NCBI GenBank assembly: GCA_963716525.1
Contig: OY970315.1
Span: 868,001-932,000, forward strand
From: JBBREP01 sp963716525
GTDB lineage: Bacteria > Actinomycetota > Acidimicrobiia > IMCC26256 > PALSA-610
Direction of reading: 5' to 3'
Length of the DNA stretch: 64,000 nt
A program made the translations under genes and the position numbers. Positions 33,189 through 43,161 of the stretch are shown piece after piece; within the stretch, counting starts at the first letter, position 1, and the number at the start of each line of letters is the position of its first letter. A model generated the notes under the pieces. That model was not told the DNA's origin. It did not search any database and saw nothing but the letters and a program-made list of their open reading frames with translations.

Positions 33189-36100
33189 ATGGATACGGGC
33201 AAGGCGGCGCCGAAGCGATCGAAGCGTGTGATCCGGCGGATCAGCGCAGCGAGCGCGATCTCGTTGACGGCCGCGTGTCTCGCCGCGGCCCCGTCCTCTC
33301 CCGCATCGGCCTCGGCGGCCTCGTCGGCTTCGGCGGCTTCGCCGGCGGCGCCGGGCCAGGACGGGGTGGGCGCCGCGGCGTCGTACACCGCGATCGATCT
33401 GGGCAAGAGCTCTGGGGGTGGCTCGATCAACCGCGCGGGCACGTACGTGGTGTTCACCCAAGAGGTCGGCTGCTGCCAGGCCCAGACCGTCCGCTACGAC
33501 ATCGCCGGCGGCACGCTGAGCACGTCGCCGGTCGGCTTCGTGCCCGTCGGCGTCACCGACTCCGGTGACGTCGCCGGCGGCAACAGCGCGGCCGCGTGGT
33601 GGTCGGGCAACAGCGTGAGCGAGGTTGCCGGTGCGCCGGGACGGCCGGTCGACTTCTCGAACCCGCTCGAGACGCGCCAACTGCTGGCGGTGAACGGATC
33701 GGGGTTGGCGGTCGGGATGGGCGAGGTCGACTGCTACGACGAGAACGGGCAGCTCAACAGCGGGTTATGCCGCACGTACGGCGGTTCGCTCGCCGGTACC
33801 TCCGACAACGGCGGACCGATGTCGATCAGCGGCCGGGAGGCGTGCCCCGGCTTCGTCGCATGCACGGCCGCGCCCTTGACGATCAACGACGCGGGGACGA
33901 TCGCCGGCGTCGACGGCATGGACCCCACCGACCCTGTCGTGACCTGGACAGGATCCGGATCGCCGGCCGTGGTGCCGGGCCTCGTGGGTCATCGGGTGTC
34001 GCCGATGCGGTTCAACGACGAGGGCGACATGGTCGTCATCGATCCTCAGTACACAGGCTCGGGCTACGTCTTCTACTCGACCGCGCTGGGCCTGGTGCCG
34101 CTCCAGGGAACGCTCGGCGGGCTCACCGGCGGACCGCACGAGTTCCGCGCTGCCGACATGAACGACAGCGGCACCGTCGCCGGGGTGGCCGACCTGTACA
34201 GCAACGCGACCGGTTTCGTGGACAAGACCTTCGTGTGGACTGCGGCAGCCGGCCCGGTTGACATCGACCCGCTCGTCACGAATCTCTCGGACTTGAACGT
34301 GAGCCAGCTCACCGGCGCGCGGGCGATCGCCGACAACGGCGACATCGTCGCCACGGGCACGAACAACTCCGACGGCCAGCACGAGTACCTGCTCGTACCG
34401 GGCGGCCACGTGCCCACGATCCACGACATGGACGTGCACGCCGGCCCGATCGCCGGGGCGACACCCGTCACGATCCACGGGACGAACCTGCACGGCGTCA
34501 CCGGGATCGCGTTCGGCGGGAATGCCGCGCCGTACTTCCACTGCTTCGGCGGCACGTGCCTCACCGCCTCGCCGCCGTCGGCGACGGCAGGGCCGGTCGA
34601 CGTCACGGTGACGAACGCGGCCGGCACGTCGACCATCGACACGAGCGTCGATCAGTTCACCTACCAGTCGCAGGTGGTCGGGATCTCCGTGGGCGACGTC
34701 TCGGTGGACAAGCCGAACTCGGGTACGGCCCCCGCCGACTTCGTCGTGAGTCTCACCGGCCCGTCGAGCGACACGGTCACCGTCGACTACGCGACCGCGG
34801 ACGGGTCGGCAACCCAGCCGGGCGACTACACCGCGAGCGCGGGCACACTCACGTTCCAATCGGGCGTCACCGAACAGACCGTCGCGGTCACCGTCGCCGG
34901 TGGACCGGGGGCCGGGCCACCCAAGACGTTCACGTTCACATTGTCGAACCCGTCGAGCTCGGCGCGCATCGACGCGGGCAGCGCGACCGCGACGATCCAG
35001 GAGGCGCCGGCCGTGTCGATCGGCGACGTGCAGGTCGTCAGACCGACCAAGGGGAAGGCGACCGCGAAGTTCTCCATCACCGCGAACGAAACCGACCACC
35101 GCGCCGATCAAGATCGGGTACGCGACGGTCGACGGGACAGCCGTCGCGGGTGTCGACTACACGAGCAAGACCGGCACCGCCACGATCGGCAAGTCGAAGA
35201 CCTCCGCCACGGTCTCCGTTGTCGTGTCGCCCTCCACGACCAACGGTGTCGTCAGCTTCTCCCTGCACGCGACCTCGGTGACGCCGAGCTGGGTGGTAGT
35301 CGGCAACGACACCGGCACCGCGCAGATCTCGGGCGATTCGGTCGTGCTCAGCGCAGACCACGACACGCGGTGGGCGAACGGGCACCAGCAGACGGTCGTC
35401 ACCGCGACGGTGACCGACTCCAATGGCCAGCCCGTCACGGGCGCGCGACTCAAGCTGTCGTCGTCGATCACGCCTGCGCCGGAGTCGGGTTCGGTCAAGA
35501 TCAAGCCGGCGTCGGTGCTGGTCAGTAACGGAACCGCGACGTTCGCCGTTCGATCCAGCGCAGTCGGCACCGCCACCATCACCGCCGCGCTGACCGGAAA
35601 GTACAGCGGTGCGGGCACGGTCGACATCGTGTTCCAGCGTCACAAGGTGGTCGTGCAGATGCTCGGCATCCGCACGAACCTCCAGTGCGCCGGCACGAGC
35701 GATACGTGCGTGTCGGACGGGAGTGACCTCTATCCGAGCATCCGCGACGTCGCGACATCCGCCGACAACTACGCCCCGAGCGACTTCCTCTGGTACAGCT
35801 ACCTCGGCGGCAAGGCCAACTCGAAGACCGGTGACTGGACTCCGAACTCGTACGCCTGTGCCGACACCGCGGAGAACTACACCACCGCGATCAGCCGACT
35901 CGTGCTGATGCTCGTCGGCTACGCACGCGTGAACCCGAACACCGACTTCACCATCATCGGTCACTCGCAGGGCGGCCTTCTCGGCCTCCAAATGCTCGGC
36001 TTCCTGCAACGGCTGCCGTCAGACTCGAAGGTGAGCTCGATCATCACGCTGGACAGCCCGCTCGGCGGCGTACCCAAAGCCGGTGTCGACGTGGCCGCCC

Positions 36101-36513
36101 AGACCTGTTGGAACGGGCCCGCCAACGAGCAGCTCGTCAACCTGTACAACAGCAACACCGTCGGCGATCCCGTCGGCGACAACGCCACGATCCTGTGCGC
36201 GCTCATCACCAGCTGCGCGGAAGCACCCGGCACCACCAACCAGCAGGCCACGCTCAGCGCCGCGATCTCCGGCACCGACGTCTACACGTTCGGGAACCTG
36301 GACGACGCCCTCTACACCCCGGCGAGCTGCAACCTCCTCAACCTGTATGCAGTCCCCGCGAGCCAGGTGCTCAGCGCGGGCCATCCCACCCTCGACAACC
36401 TGGGCGGCAACTACGGCGCCGACTACCTCACCTGCCTGTCGAACAGCCACAGCCAGGTCGTCGGCGCCGAGCTCCCCCAGATCGTCGCACCCCTCGGCCA
36501 GCAAGACACCTGA
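33189..36513 (+). CDS. Large exported protein: IPT/TIG, Calx-beta, Ig-like and lipase-like domains; frameshifted
   Basis: About 1,107 residues when one extra base near 35090 is removed (ANETDHR should read ANKPTTAPIKIGYATVDG). A signal peptide (ISAASAISLTAACLAAA) is followed by a propeller-like region of ~380 residues (repeated INDAGTIAGV/MNDSGTVAGV), an IPT/TIG domain (ATPVTIHGTNLHGVTGIAFGG), two Calx-beta domains (ATADGSATQPGDYTASAGTL; ATVDGTAVAGVDYTSKTGT), an invasin-like Ig domain (VTATVTDSNGQPVTGA) and a C-terminal alpha/beta-hydrolase with nucleophile elbow FTIIGHSQGGLLGLQ. It may be a surface-bound lipase or esterase. Confidence 0.75.
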
Positions 36514-36547
36514 GCGTGACGAGGCCCGGGCGTCAAGCACTGACCGC

Positions 36548-36581
36548 GTCCCGTGGTGGCGCACACGGTGCGCAGCGGGAC
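36548..36581. terminator. Two-step hairpin between convergent genes
   Basis: GTCCCG (36548-36553)/CGGGAC (36576-36581) enclose a second stem GCGCAC/GTGCGC (36559-36573) with a 3-nt loop. It lies 35 bp after the exported lipase-like gene and 81 bp before the FG-GAP gene's 3' end; it probably terminates one or both. Confidence 0.6.
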
Positions 36582-36661
36582 TCACGTTCCCTTCAACCGC
36601 TGGCATCTGATGCGCGGCTCCCCCAACTTCCACGTGACCATCACGCGAGCTTTCGCGCGGT

Positions 36662-38260
36662 CTACCAGTCGTAGCTCCCCATGTTCGCGTCCTGGTACGG
36701 CGTGCCGCCGAGTGCGTTCGCGGTGAACAGCTGGTCGTTGTCGGCGAGCCCGAAGGCGGCGCCGTAGAACACCTGCACCGCGCCGGCGTTGGTCTTGCCG
36801 CTCACCGTCATGTACGGAACCGAGACCGCGAGGTCATCGCGCCCGTTCCCGCTCCAATCGCCGGCGCGCACCTTCGCCCCGAAGTTTTCGCCCGGCGCCG
36901 CCGGGCCGAGCAGGCCAGGTGCCCCGCGGTCGAACTGGAACGCGCCGCTTCGCGACAAGCGGCCACCAACGTTGTGGAGCACGATCACTTCACCGGCGTG
37001 GCTGCTGCTGAGGATGTCCTGACCCTCGACACCGATCGCGAGGTCCATACGGCCGTCGCCGTCGAAGTCGAACGGCGCGAAGCTCGAGCCGAAGTAGTCG
37101 AACTCCTCCGGCGACTGCCCCTGGGTCGTGTTGCTGAGCAGCCAGAACAAGACACCATCGGTCGTCGGTCCGTGCGAGCTCCCGTACAGCACGGTCGCCG
37201 CGCCGACGCCACTCGTCGCGCCGAGGTCTTCGGACGGCGCGCCGATCACGAGCTCGTCACGACCGTCGCCGTTGATGTCGAGCGCGCCGAGCGTGTAGCC
37301 GAACATGTCGTCTTCTTCGCTCGTGTCCGGTACCCCCGACGAATCCTCGGTCCACGTCTGCGCACCCCTGCCCGTCAGCCCGCTCGGGCTGCCGAACAAC
37401 ACGTCGACCGCGCCGGCGTACTGTTGCCCACCGACCCGCTTCCACGGCGCACCCACCGCGAGATCCGCGTAGCCGTCGCCGTTGAAGTCGCCGTTTTGGA
37501 GCGTGTTGCCGAAATCGTCGAGCAGCTTGACGCCGCCGTGGATGCCTGCCGTGCTCTCGTCGAAGTGCTTCGGCAGGAGCGGCGCCGAATGCGACAGGCC
37601 GCTCGCGGTGCCGAACAGCTCGAAGACGCGACCAGAATCGTGGACGCCACCGACGTCCTCGCCGTAGGCGCCGATCGCGAGGTCGGCGCGCCCGTCACGG
37701 TTGAAGTCGCCGGCGGCCACTGCCGTACCGAAGTACTCCGATGCCGCCGAGCTGGCGCCCATCCCGCTCGTGTCTTCGGTGAAGAACTGAGCGTTCGAGG
37801 TATGGAGCCCGAATGGAGATCCGTAGAGCACGACGACCGCGCCTGCGTGATCGTGCCCATTGACGGTCTTGCCGATCGCGCTCGAGGCGAGGTCGTCGTA
37901 GCCGTCTCCGTTGAAATCGCCGGCGGCCCATGCCCAGCCGAACGAATCGATTGCGCCCGACGTGGCACCTCGCCCGATCGACGCCTCGGTGAAGTACTGG
38001 TGGCGGTTGCCGGTGTTCGCGCCGTGCGGGCCGCCGTAGAGGACCCACGTGCCACCGGCCCCGTTGGTGCCGGCGACGTCGTCGCCGGGTGAGCCGATCA
38101 CGACGTCGGCGTAGCCGTCACGGTTGAAGTCGGGATGGTGCGCGGCCTTCGTCGCCGCTGGCTGGGCTGCGGCTGCGGCATGCGCCGTCGTACCGGCTGA
38201 CGCGGCCGGGAGCAAGAGCGCGACGGTCGCGATCGCGATGGTGCCTGCAAAAGTCTTCAT
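36662..38260 (-). CDS. Exported FG-GAP (integrin alpha-like) beta-propeller protein
   Basis: 532 residues. Signal peptide (TFAGTIAIATVALLLPAASAG), then about seven FG-GAP repeats with calcium-loop motifs: DFNRDGYADVVIG, DFNGDGYDDLASS, DFNRDGRADLAIG, DFNGDGYADLAVG, DINGDGRDELVIG, DFDGDGRMDLAIG and DWSGNGRDDLAVS. Each DxNGDGxxD loop binds calcium, and the whole forms a seven-bladed propeller as in integrin alpha and bacterial adhesins. ATG at 38260 sits right before the hydrophobic signal; an ATG-proximal IS3 copy begins 66 bp upstream and may have displaced its native promoter. Confidence 0.85.
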   Translation of the reverse strand: MKTFAGTIAIATVALLLPAASAGTTAHAAAAAQPAATKAAHHPDFNRDGYADVVIGSPGDDVAGTNGAGGTWVLYGGPHGANTGNRHQYFTEASIGRGATSGAIDSFGWAWAAGDFNGDGYDDLASSAIGKTVNGHDHAGAVVVLYGSPFGLHTSNAQFFTEDTSGMGASSAASEYFGTAVAAGDFNRDGRADLAIGAYGEDVGGVHDSGRVFELFGTASGLSHSAPLLPKHFDESTAGIHGGVKLLDDFGNTLQNGDFNGDGYADLAVGAPWKRVGGQQYAGAVDVLFGSPSGLTGRGAQTWTEDSSGVPDTSEEDDMFGYTLGALDINGDGRDELVIGAPSEDLGATSGVGAATVLYGSSHGPTTDGVLFWLLSNTTQGQSPEEFDYFGSSFAPFDFDGDGRMDLAIGVEGQDILSSSHAGEVIVLHNVGGRLSRSGAFQFDRGAPGLLGPAAPGENFGAKVRAGDWSGNGRDDLAVSVPYMTVSGKTNAGAVQVFYGAAFGLADNDQLFTANALGGTPYQDANMGSYDW

Positions 38261-38350
38261 CACGCCCAATCTTCTCGACGTGGCGCGGCGAGCGCCCGCG
38301 TAGTCGGTACGCGTTTCAGCGGAACCTGTCAATAGGTGATTGCCGTTTGT

Positions 38351-39382
38351 TCAGTCGGTTTGGATGGTTGGTCGGTTGATCCACGCCTTGGTCGGAACGC
38401 GTGCTGGTGTGGGTCTGCGTGTGAATCGTTCGGGGTGTGCGGCGTACGCGGTGTCGAGGGTGGCTTGGCGGCGTTCGAGGACGGCGGTGTGGTTGCCGTC
38501 GTGGAGGTCGGCGGGCCGCATGTAGCCGATCGCGCTGTGGTAGTGGGCCTCGTTGTACCAGTGGAAGAATTTGCGGCACCACGCACGCGCGGCGTTGATG
38601 GTGTTGAACCGGCCGGGATAGTCGGGCCGGTACTTGAGTGTCTTGAAATGCGATTCGATGAACGGGTTGTCGTTGCTGACGCGGGGGCGGCTGTGGGACT
38701 TCGCGACGCCGAGCTCGTTGAGGAGCTCGCCGACGGTCCCGGCGATCATGGGGCTGCCACGATCGGAATGGATCGTGAGGGTGTTCCGATCGATCCCGTA
38801 GCGGCGACATGTCTCACGGATGAGTCTGCGGGCGATCTTCTCCGACTCGCGCTCCGCGATGGTCCACCCGACGATCTTGCGTGAGTAGATGTCGATGATC
38901 GTGTAGAGGAAGTAGCGGACGCCTTTCGCAGCGCCGGGCAGCTTGGTGATGTCCCAGGTCCAGACCCGGTTCGGTCGGGTCGCTTCGAGCCGCGGGACGC
39001 CGTACGCGCCGGCGCGTTGATGGCCGCCACGACGGCGCTCACGAACCAAGCCTCTCTCGGCGAGGATCCGATACATCTGACGCTCACAGCACAGGTAGCT
39101 GCCCTCGTCCAGCAGCGTCGCGTACACCTGCGCTGGCGCCATGTCAGCGAACCGGTCCGAGCACAACGTCGCCACGATCTGGTCCTTGTCCGTCTCGCTG
39201 ATGGCCGCGGGATGCGCCCGACGCGGCTGCGGATCACGTCGAGGACGCGGCCGGGCCCTGCCCTCGACCGCTTGGCGGCGGTGACGACGAGTCCGCGGGT
39301 TCACACCGAACGCTGCGCACGCCCTCGCCACGCCCACGACCGGCGCGAACCGTTCGATGTGCGTCTCGAGCATCGTGTTCAC
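38351..39382 (-). CDS. IS3-family transposase OrfB (DDE integrase domain)
   Basis: 343 residues. An HTH_21-like segment (YATLLDEGSYLCCERQMYRILAE) precedes the rve catalytic core with D-D-E in WTWDITKLPG, IHSDRGSPM and NPFIESHFKTLKYR. The GTG start overlaps the OrfA stop (GTGA), so it may be made alone or as a frameshift fusion. The C-terminus is basic (FTRRPTPARVP). Appears intact and potentially active. Confidence 0.9.
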   Translation of the reverse strand: MNTMLETHIERFAPVVGVARACAAFGVNPRTRRHRRQAVEGRARPRPRRDPQPRRAHPAAISETDKDQIVATLCSDRFADMAPAQVYATLLDEGSYLCCERQMYRILAERGLVRERRRGGHQRAGAYGVPRLEATRPNRVWTWDITKLPGAAKGVRYFLYTIIDIYSRKIVGWTIAERESEKIARRLIRETCRRYGIDRNTLTIHSDRGSPMIAGTVGELLNELGVAKSHSRPRVSNDNPFIESHFKTLKYRPDYPGRFNTINAARAWCRKFFHWYNEAHYHSAIGYMRPADLHDGNHTAVLERRQATLDTAYAAHPERFTRRPTPARVPTKAWINRPTIQTD

Positions 39383-39777
39383 TTCGGCTTGGCGCTCTTG
39401 TGCGACATCTCCGACAAGAGCGCCGAGACTTTTCCCTGCGCGTCGATCAACTCCGTCGCCGTGTCGAGCTGACCCTCGAGCTCGCTGACACGCTCACGGA
39501 GCCGAGCATTCTCCACGACAACAGGATCCTTGCCACGCGGACCGGTCCGGCGGCCCGTCATCGCTTCCAGCGCGCCGCGATCACGTTGCTTGCGCCACTC
39601 CGCGATCAACGAGCTGTACAAGCCCTCGCGCCGCAAGATCTCGCCGCCCTTGCCACGCTCGGCCGCGTCGAGCTCCGCCAAGACCCGCAACTTGTACGCC
39701 GGCGTATACGAACGCCGCTGCGCACGCACTTCCGGATCAGGCCGCGGCGACACAACCCCAACGGTAGTAACAGACAT
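39379..39777 (-). CDS. IS3-family transposase OrfA (HTH protein)
   Basis: 132 residues: helix-turn-helix (YTPAYKLRVLAELDAAERGKGGEILRREGLYSSLIAEWRKQ) followed by a leucine-zipper-like coiled coil (VVENARLRERVSELEGQLDTATELI) that mediates OrfA/OrfAB multimerisation. It overlaps OrfB by 4 bp. Confidence 0.88.
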   Translation of the reverse strand: MSVTTVGVVSPRPDPEVRAQRRSYTPAYKLRVLAELDAAERGKGGEILRREGLYSSLIAEWRKQRDRGALEAMTGRRTGPRGKDPVVVENARLRERVSELEGQLDTATELIDAQGKVSALLSEMSHKSAKPK

Positions 39778-40045
39778 GACATCTCTCGATCCCCGCCCCT
39801 ACTCAACGAATAGAAACAACCCAGGCGGCAACACCAATTATGTCAGAGAGGGCAGTAGCCCACGCCCCCGAAGCACGCCTCGCCGCGCGCCGTGCCGCCG
39901 ACCTTGCCCGCGCTCGGGCCTACCGACCGATTCCGCTGATGGCCTGACCGGCGAAAGTCCTGGTGGGAGGCCCTTGGAACCGGAGAGTCACTTGGTCGGG
40001 CCGCCACTGGTCACGCGAACCGCACGTTGCCCTGCGAGACACACC

Positions 40046-40053
40046 CAGACGAC
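40046..40053. repeat. Left target-site duplication of IS1-like unit
   Basis: CAGACGAC directly outside the left 21-bp terminal inverted repeat; the same 8 bp follow the right terminal repeat at 43162-43169. Confidence 0.8.
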
Positions 40054-40062
40054 GGTAGTGGG

Positions 40063-40923
40063 TCAGTTTGATTCGAGCAGTTCGCAGAGTTGAGTTATCG
40101 ACCAGGGGTGCGACTCGACTCCGGCCGCCATCGCAGGCGTCACCTGGCCGCGTCCCTTGCCGCTGAGCGTCTGGTGGGGACGGCACAGGTTGTAGTGGGC
40201 GTAGAAGATGCTCACGCTGTAGGCCAAGTTCTCGATCTTCTTGCTGAACGCGTTCGTGAGGCGCGTGTAGCGGCGCATCCCCATCCGCATCGAGAGGTTC
40301 TGCCGCTCCACGTATGAGGTCGAGACGTGACGCTCATCGGGGTCGCCACTGATCCGACGCTTCTGGATGCCGGTGCACTCGGCGGGGCTGTAACGGTGGT
40401 CGTCGTTCCCGCCGCCGTAGTCCTTGATGATGACCGCGTAGTCGATGTTGCCGCGCCAAATCGCGTCCACGACGCTCTGGTAGATCCCGAGGCCGTCCGT
40501 CGTGAGTTGGATGCGCTGGCCGGGGAGCATCCGGTCGCGCAGGTCCGACAGGAACGTGTAGCAGTCCTCCAGCGTGCGCTCACCGACGAGGTACGTGGGA
40601 ACGAGCTTCGTGTCGGCGTCGATCGCGACCCAGGTCCATACGTCGCCGTAACCGGGCGTGCCCTTGAACTCCTCAGGCACGTTCTTCTGTTTGGCGTAGC
40701 AGAATGACCAGATTTCGTCGGCCTGCACGCGGTCGATGTCGAGGTTGCGGAACGCGGCGTCCTGGTAGTCGGCGCATGCCGCACCGAGGTCCGCGAGCAG
40801 CTTCACGATCGTGTTCTTCGCCACGCCGGTCACGCGCGTGGTGGCACGAATCGACATGCCTTCGGTGAGGCACCCGATCACCTGGGCGCGGCGCTCGATC
40901 GGGAGGCGATTCATACTGACCAT
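40063..40923 (-). CDS. IS1-type DDE transposase
   Basis: 286 residues. An N-terminal HTH (IERRAQVIGCLTEGMSIRATTRVTGVAKNTIVKLL) is followed by a catalytic core with acidic residues in QADEIWSFCYAKQKN, LTTDGLGIYQ and SYVERQNLSMRMG, the pattern of actinobacterial IS1-group transposases. Its stop lies within the left terminal repeat (40063-40065). The ATG at 40923 (VSMNRLPIERR) is favoured; a second ATG nine bases later is possible. Intact, so the unit is probably mobile. Confidence 0.85.
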   Translation of the reverse strand: MVSMNRLPIERRAQVIGCLTEGMSIRATTRVTGVAKNTIVKLLADLGAACADYQDAAFRNLDIDRVQADEIWSFCYAKQKNVPEEFKGTPGYGDVWTWVAIDADTKLVPTYLVGERTLEDCYTFLSDLRDRMLPGQRIQLTTDGLGIYQSVVDAIWRGNIDYAVIIKDYGGGNDDHRYSPAECTGIQKRRISGDPDERHVSTSYVERQNLSMRMGMRRYTRLTNAFSKKIENLAYSVSIFYAHYNLCRPHQTLSGKGRGQVTPAMAAGVESHPWSITQLCELLESN

Positions 40924-41005
40924 TATGCTTGACCGTTTAAGGAAAGTCAAGCGCACGAGCGCGCTTTGACCTGGGGCTAATAAGTATCTGGCCTGGAGCG
41001 ATATG

Positions 41006-42106
41006 TCAGTTCGGCGGGTCGATGAAGAGGCGCAGGTTGATCTCCTGCTTGCCGTACTTGACCGCCATTCGATAGCGCAGCTCGTCCATCGTCTCGCACG
41101 CCGAGGCCATGCCCACGAGCATCCAGATGTGCTCGAGCAGTCGTTGGAGTCCGTACTGGCTCGAGAGCCACTGGTGATAGTTCTGACCATGGCGCGGCGC
41201 CGGCGCGTTGTCTCGAAGCCATTGGGCAACGTCGGCGTCGAGACAGTCGTAGACCAACTCGTTGACGAGCTTGCCCCAATACTTGGGCCGATTGTGCAGA
41301 GCGCCCTTCCAGTTCGTGAGGCGTCCGAACTGCCGCCACAGTTCGTCAGGGAAGGTCTTCTCCCAGGGACGCATCTCCTCTTCGAGATATGCGCGGAGCT
41401 TGACCTGGAGGGCCGTGTCGTCGCGCTCGTACTGGTAACCAGTTACCTCATCGATGAGCGCGATGAGGCCGATCGTCGCGCACGCAGCGAGGAACACTCC
41501 AGCCTGCTTGGCGATCTCCTCCTGGCGCTCCGTCTTCAAGCTTCCCGCGTCACGTGCAGCGACATACGCCTTGCAAATGCTCAGGAAAGTCTCGGCGGTG
41601 ATGCCGTTGACGTTCTTGTGCGTCACGCCAGGGAGCGTGAACTGGATCAGCTCGTCGTCAAGGTCGAAGGGGAGGTGTGAGGCGAGAGGTTCGATGTTGA
41701 CGTAGCTGGCAAGGTCGCCGCCGCCTGCGACGCCGCTGAGCGCGCTCGTCGCGCTCGTGCGGCTAATTACTCGTCGGCCGTCGCTCAACACATAGCAGTT
41801 GATCTCGGGGCCACCGAGGTTGAGCACTCCCTCAAACCGCGCGATCGGGAGCGCCGGTAGAAGTTCCTGTGACTTCGCGGCGGCGGGCGCAGGCGGCGGC
41901 AACAGGTCCGCGGGGGCCAACTCAATGCCCCGCTCGCGCGCCGCCTCGAGAATCGGCGCGTGCCACTTGGCTGGAATGCGTCCTGCGTGAACCCAGTAGT
42001 TGACGGCGGGCTGCGAGATCCCCAGCGCCGAGGCCAGCCTCGTCTGTGCGCCGAACTTGTCGACCACGCGGTTGACGTGATTCGGCCTATAGATATTGCT
42101 GACCAT
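41006..42106 (-). CDS. HTH and P63C-domain protein, element passenger
   Basis: 366 residues. An N-terminal Cro-like HTH (VDKFGAQTRLASALGISQPAVNYWVHAGRIP) precedes a central/C-terminal P63C-type domain (PGVTHKNVNGITAETFLSICKAYVAARD; GYQYERDDTALQVKLRAYLEEEMRPWEKTFPDELWRQFGRLTNW). P63C proteins are widespread in phages and mobile elements; their activity is unknown. The ATG has GGAGGATCGA upstream. It lies downstream of the KGG gene on the same strand and may regulate the element or act with the NYN protein. Confidence 0.75.
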   Translation of the reverse strand: MVSNIYRPNHVNRVVDKFGAQTRLASALGISQPAVNYWVHAGRIPAKWHAPILEAARERGIELAPADLLPPPAPAAAKSQELLPALPIARFEGVLNLGGPEINCYVLSDGRRVISRTSATSALSGVAGGGDLASYVNIEPLASHLPFDLDDELIQFTLPGVTHKNVNGITAETFLSICKAYVAARDAGSLKTERQEEIAKQAGVFLAACATIGLIALIDEVTGYQYERDDTALQVKLRAYLEEEMRPWEKTFPDELWRQFGRLTNWKGALHNRPKYWGKLVNELVYDCLDADVAQWLRDNAPAPRHGQNYHQWLSSQYGLQRLLEHIWMLVGMASACETMDELRYRMAVKYGKQEINLRLFIDPPN

Positions 42107-42166
42107 TCGATCCTCCGGCCGCCTATGACACAGCCAGAGTATCAAGATTGCTTATTGACTGCAACC

Positions 42167-42415
42167 CTATTCGTTGATAGGGTGCCACCGTGCCTGTGCG
42201 GCTTTGCGCGCGATCTCAGAGCGCTCCTCGGCACTCAAGCGCGCCGCTCGTGCCGCTCCGCCCTTCTTGCCGCCCATGCGGCCCAGCGCCACGGCATGCG
42301 GATTCTTGCCGTCGTCATCGGCCGGGCGGGGCTCATCGCCGGTGGATTCGTCCACGATGGCCTTCGCCAATTGGGCGAGATCCAGTTTGCTTGACCGCTT
42401 TGGCATTGCACTCAC
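42167..42415 (-). CDS. Small KGG-motif basic protein, element passenger
   Basis: 82 residues, starting at GTG 42415 (GAGGG upstream). The second half reads HAVALGRMGGKKGGAARAARLSAEERSEIARKAAQARWH, a motif common in small proteins encoded next to mobile elements and toxin-like genes, thought to be nucleic-acid binding. It is divergent from the NYN gene across 76 bp that contain a small hairpin (GCCCG...CGGGC near 42438-42460). A role as antitoxin or regulator of the NYN protein is possible but unproven. Confidence 0.55.
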   Translation of the reverse strand: MSAMPKRSSKLDLAQLAKAIVDESTGDEPRPADDDGKNPHAVALGRMGGKKGGAARAARLSAEERSEIARKAAQARWHPINE

Positions 42416-42491
42416 TGTACGCCCTCAAAACGGACGAGCCCGCCCCCTTGGGGACGGGCCGTCTAACCGGTGGTCTCCCTACCGGCGGTGT

Positions 42492-43142
42492 ATGCCAACC
42501 ATGGTAGAGCACCCCAAGCGTCATGTCGAGCCAAAATTAGAACGCGTTGCAAGTTTTGTCGATGGTTTCAACGTGTTCCACGGCCTTCGCTCCAAGGGCT
42601 TCACTCGTTTCTACTGGCTGGACTATCGGTCGCTCGTGGAGACGTTGATCCGCCCGCCGCAGCAGCTCGTCTCCGTCACGTACTTCACCACGAGGGTCGG
42701 ACATCCACCGGAGGACGTGAAGGACCAGTCGACGTACATCGACGCGCTGCGAGCCCGCGGTGGTCTCGAGGTCGTCGAAGGCACCTATAAGCGCCGTCCG
42801 GTTAGATGCCCCGAATGCGGCTACGGCTGGAAGCGTCCAACCGAGAAGATGACCGATGTCAGCGTGGCGACTGCCATGGTCGCTGGAGCGCTCCGCGACA
42901 GCTACGACGCCGCCATCCTCGTGTGCGCCGATGCGGATCTGATTCCCGCGGTGCGGCTCGTGAAGGAGGAGGGGAAGCACGTCATCATCGTGTCGCCGCG
43001 TGGTCGGACTTCAGACGAGCTGGCCGCCGAAGGCGACGCGCACCTTCACTGGAACACGTCGGTCCTTGGCAAGTGCCAACTGCCATCGCCGTTGGTCAGC
43101 CTTGACGGTGTCTCGCTCACGCGGCCGCCCCACTGGGTCTGA
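42492..43142 (+). CDS. NYN (PIN-like) domain ribonuclease, element passenger
   Basis: 216 residues. SFVDGFNVFHGLRSKGF (first acidic patch), a CPECGYGWKRP zinc-knuckle-like insert, EKMTDVSVATAMVAGAL and DAAILVCADADLIPAVRLVKEEGKHVIIVSP match the LabA-like NYN branch of PIN nucleases, with the catalytic Asp set in VDGFN, TDVS and CADADL. Such proteins cleave RNA. ATG at 42492; ATG at 42501 is an alternative. Stop lies in the right terminal repeat. It may defend the element, act as toxin, or process RNA. Confidence 0.8.
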   Translation: MPTMVEHPKRHVEPKLERVASFVDGFNVFHGLRSKGFTRFYWLDYRSLVETLIRPPQQLVSVTYFTTRVGHPPEDVKDQSTYIDALRARGGLEVVEGTYKRRPVRCPECGYGWKRPTEKMTDVSVATAMVAGALRDSYDAAILVCADADLIPAVRLVKEEGKHVIIVSPRGRTSDELAAEGDAHLHWNTSVLGKCQLPSPLVSLDGVSLTRPPHWV

Positions 43143-43161
43143 ATCAAACTGACCCACTACC

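Larger units (their letters stand above)
38327..39845 (-). mobile_element. IS3-family insertion sequence
   Basis: About 1.52 kb with two overlapping transposase ORFs. Imperfect terminal repeats: left TGTCAATAGGTGATTGCCG (38327-38345) and right, read inward, TGACATAATTGGTGTTGCCG (39845-39826). No clear short target duplication flanks it (left ggaacc, right gagagg), so the ends are approximate or the site has diverged. Confidence 0.75.
40054..43161. mobile_element. IS1-like transposable unit with passenger genes
   Basis: 3,108 bp bounded by perfect 21-bp inverted repeats (GGTAGTGGGTCAGTTTGATT plus C at 40054-40074; its complement at 43141-43161) and by the 8-bp direct repeat CAGACGAC on both sides. 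It holds a DDE transposase, a P63C-domain protein, a small KGG-motif protein and a divergent NYN-domain protein. Perfect ends and duplication mean recent transposition as one unit. The NYN stop codon ends inside the right repeat (TGA at 43140-43142), which shows the passengers belong to the element. Confidence 0.88.

Noticed and set aside
36662..38332. Upstream start at 38332 for the FG-GAP protein
   Set aside because: The extra 24 residues are charged and precede the signal peptide; ATG 38260 gives a proper exported N-terminus.
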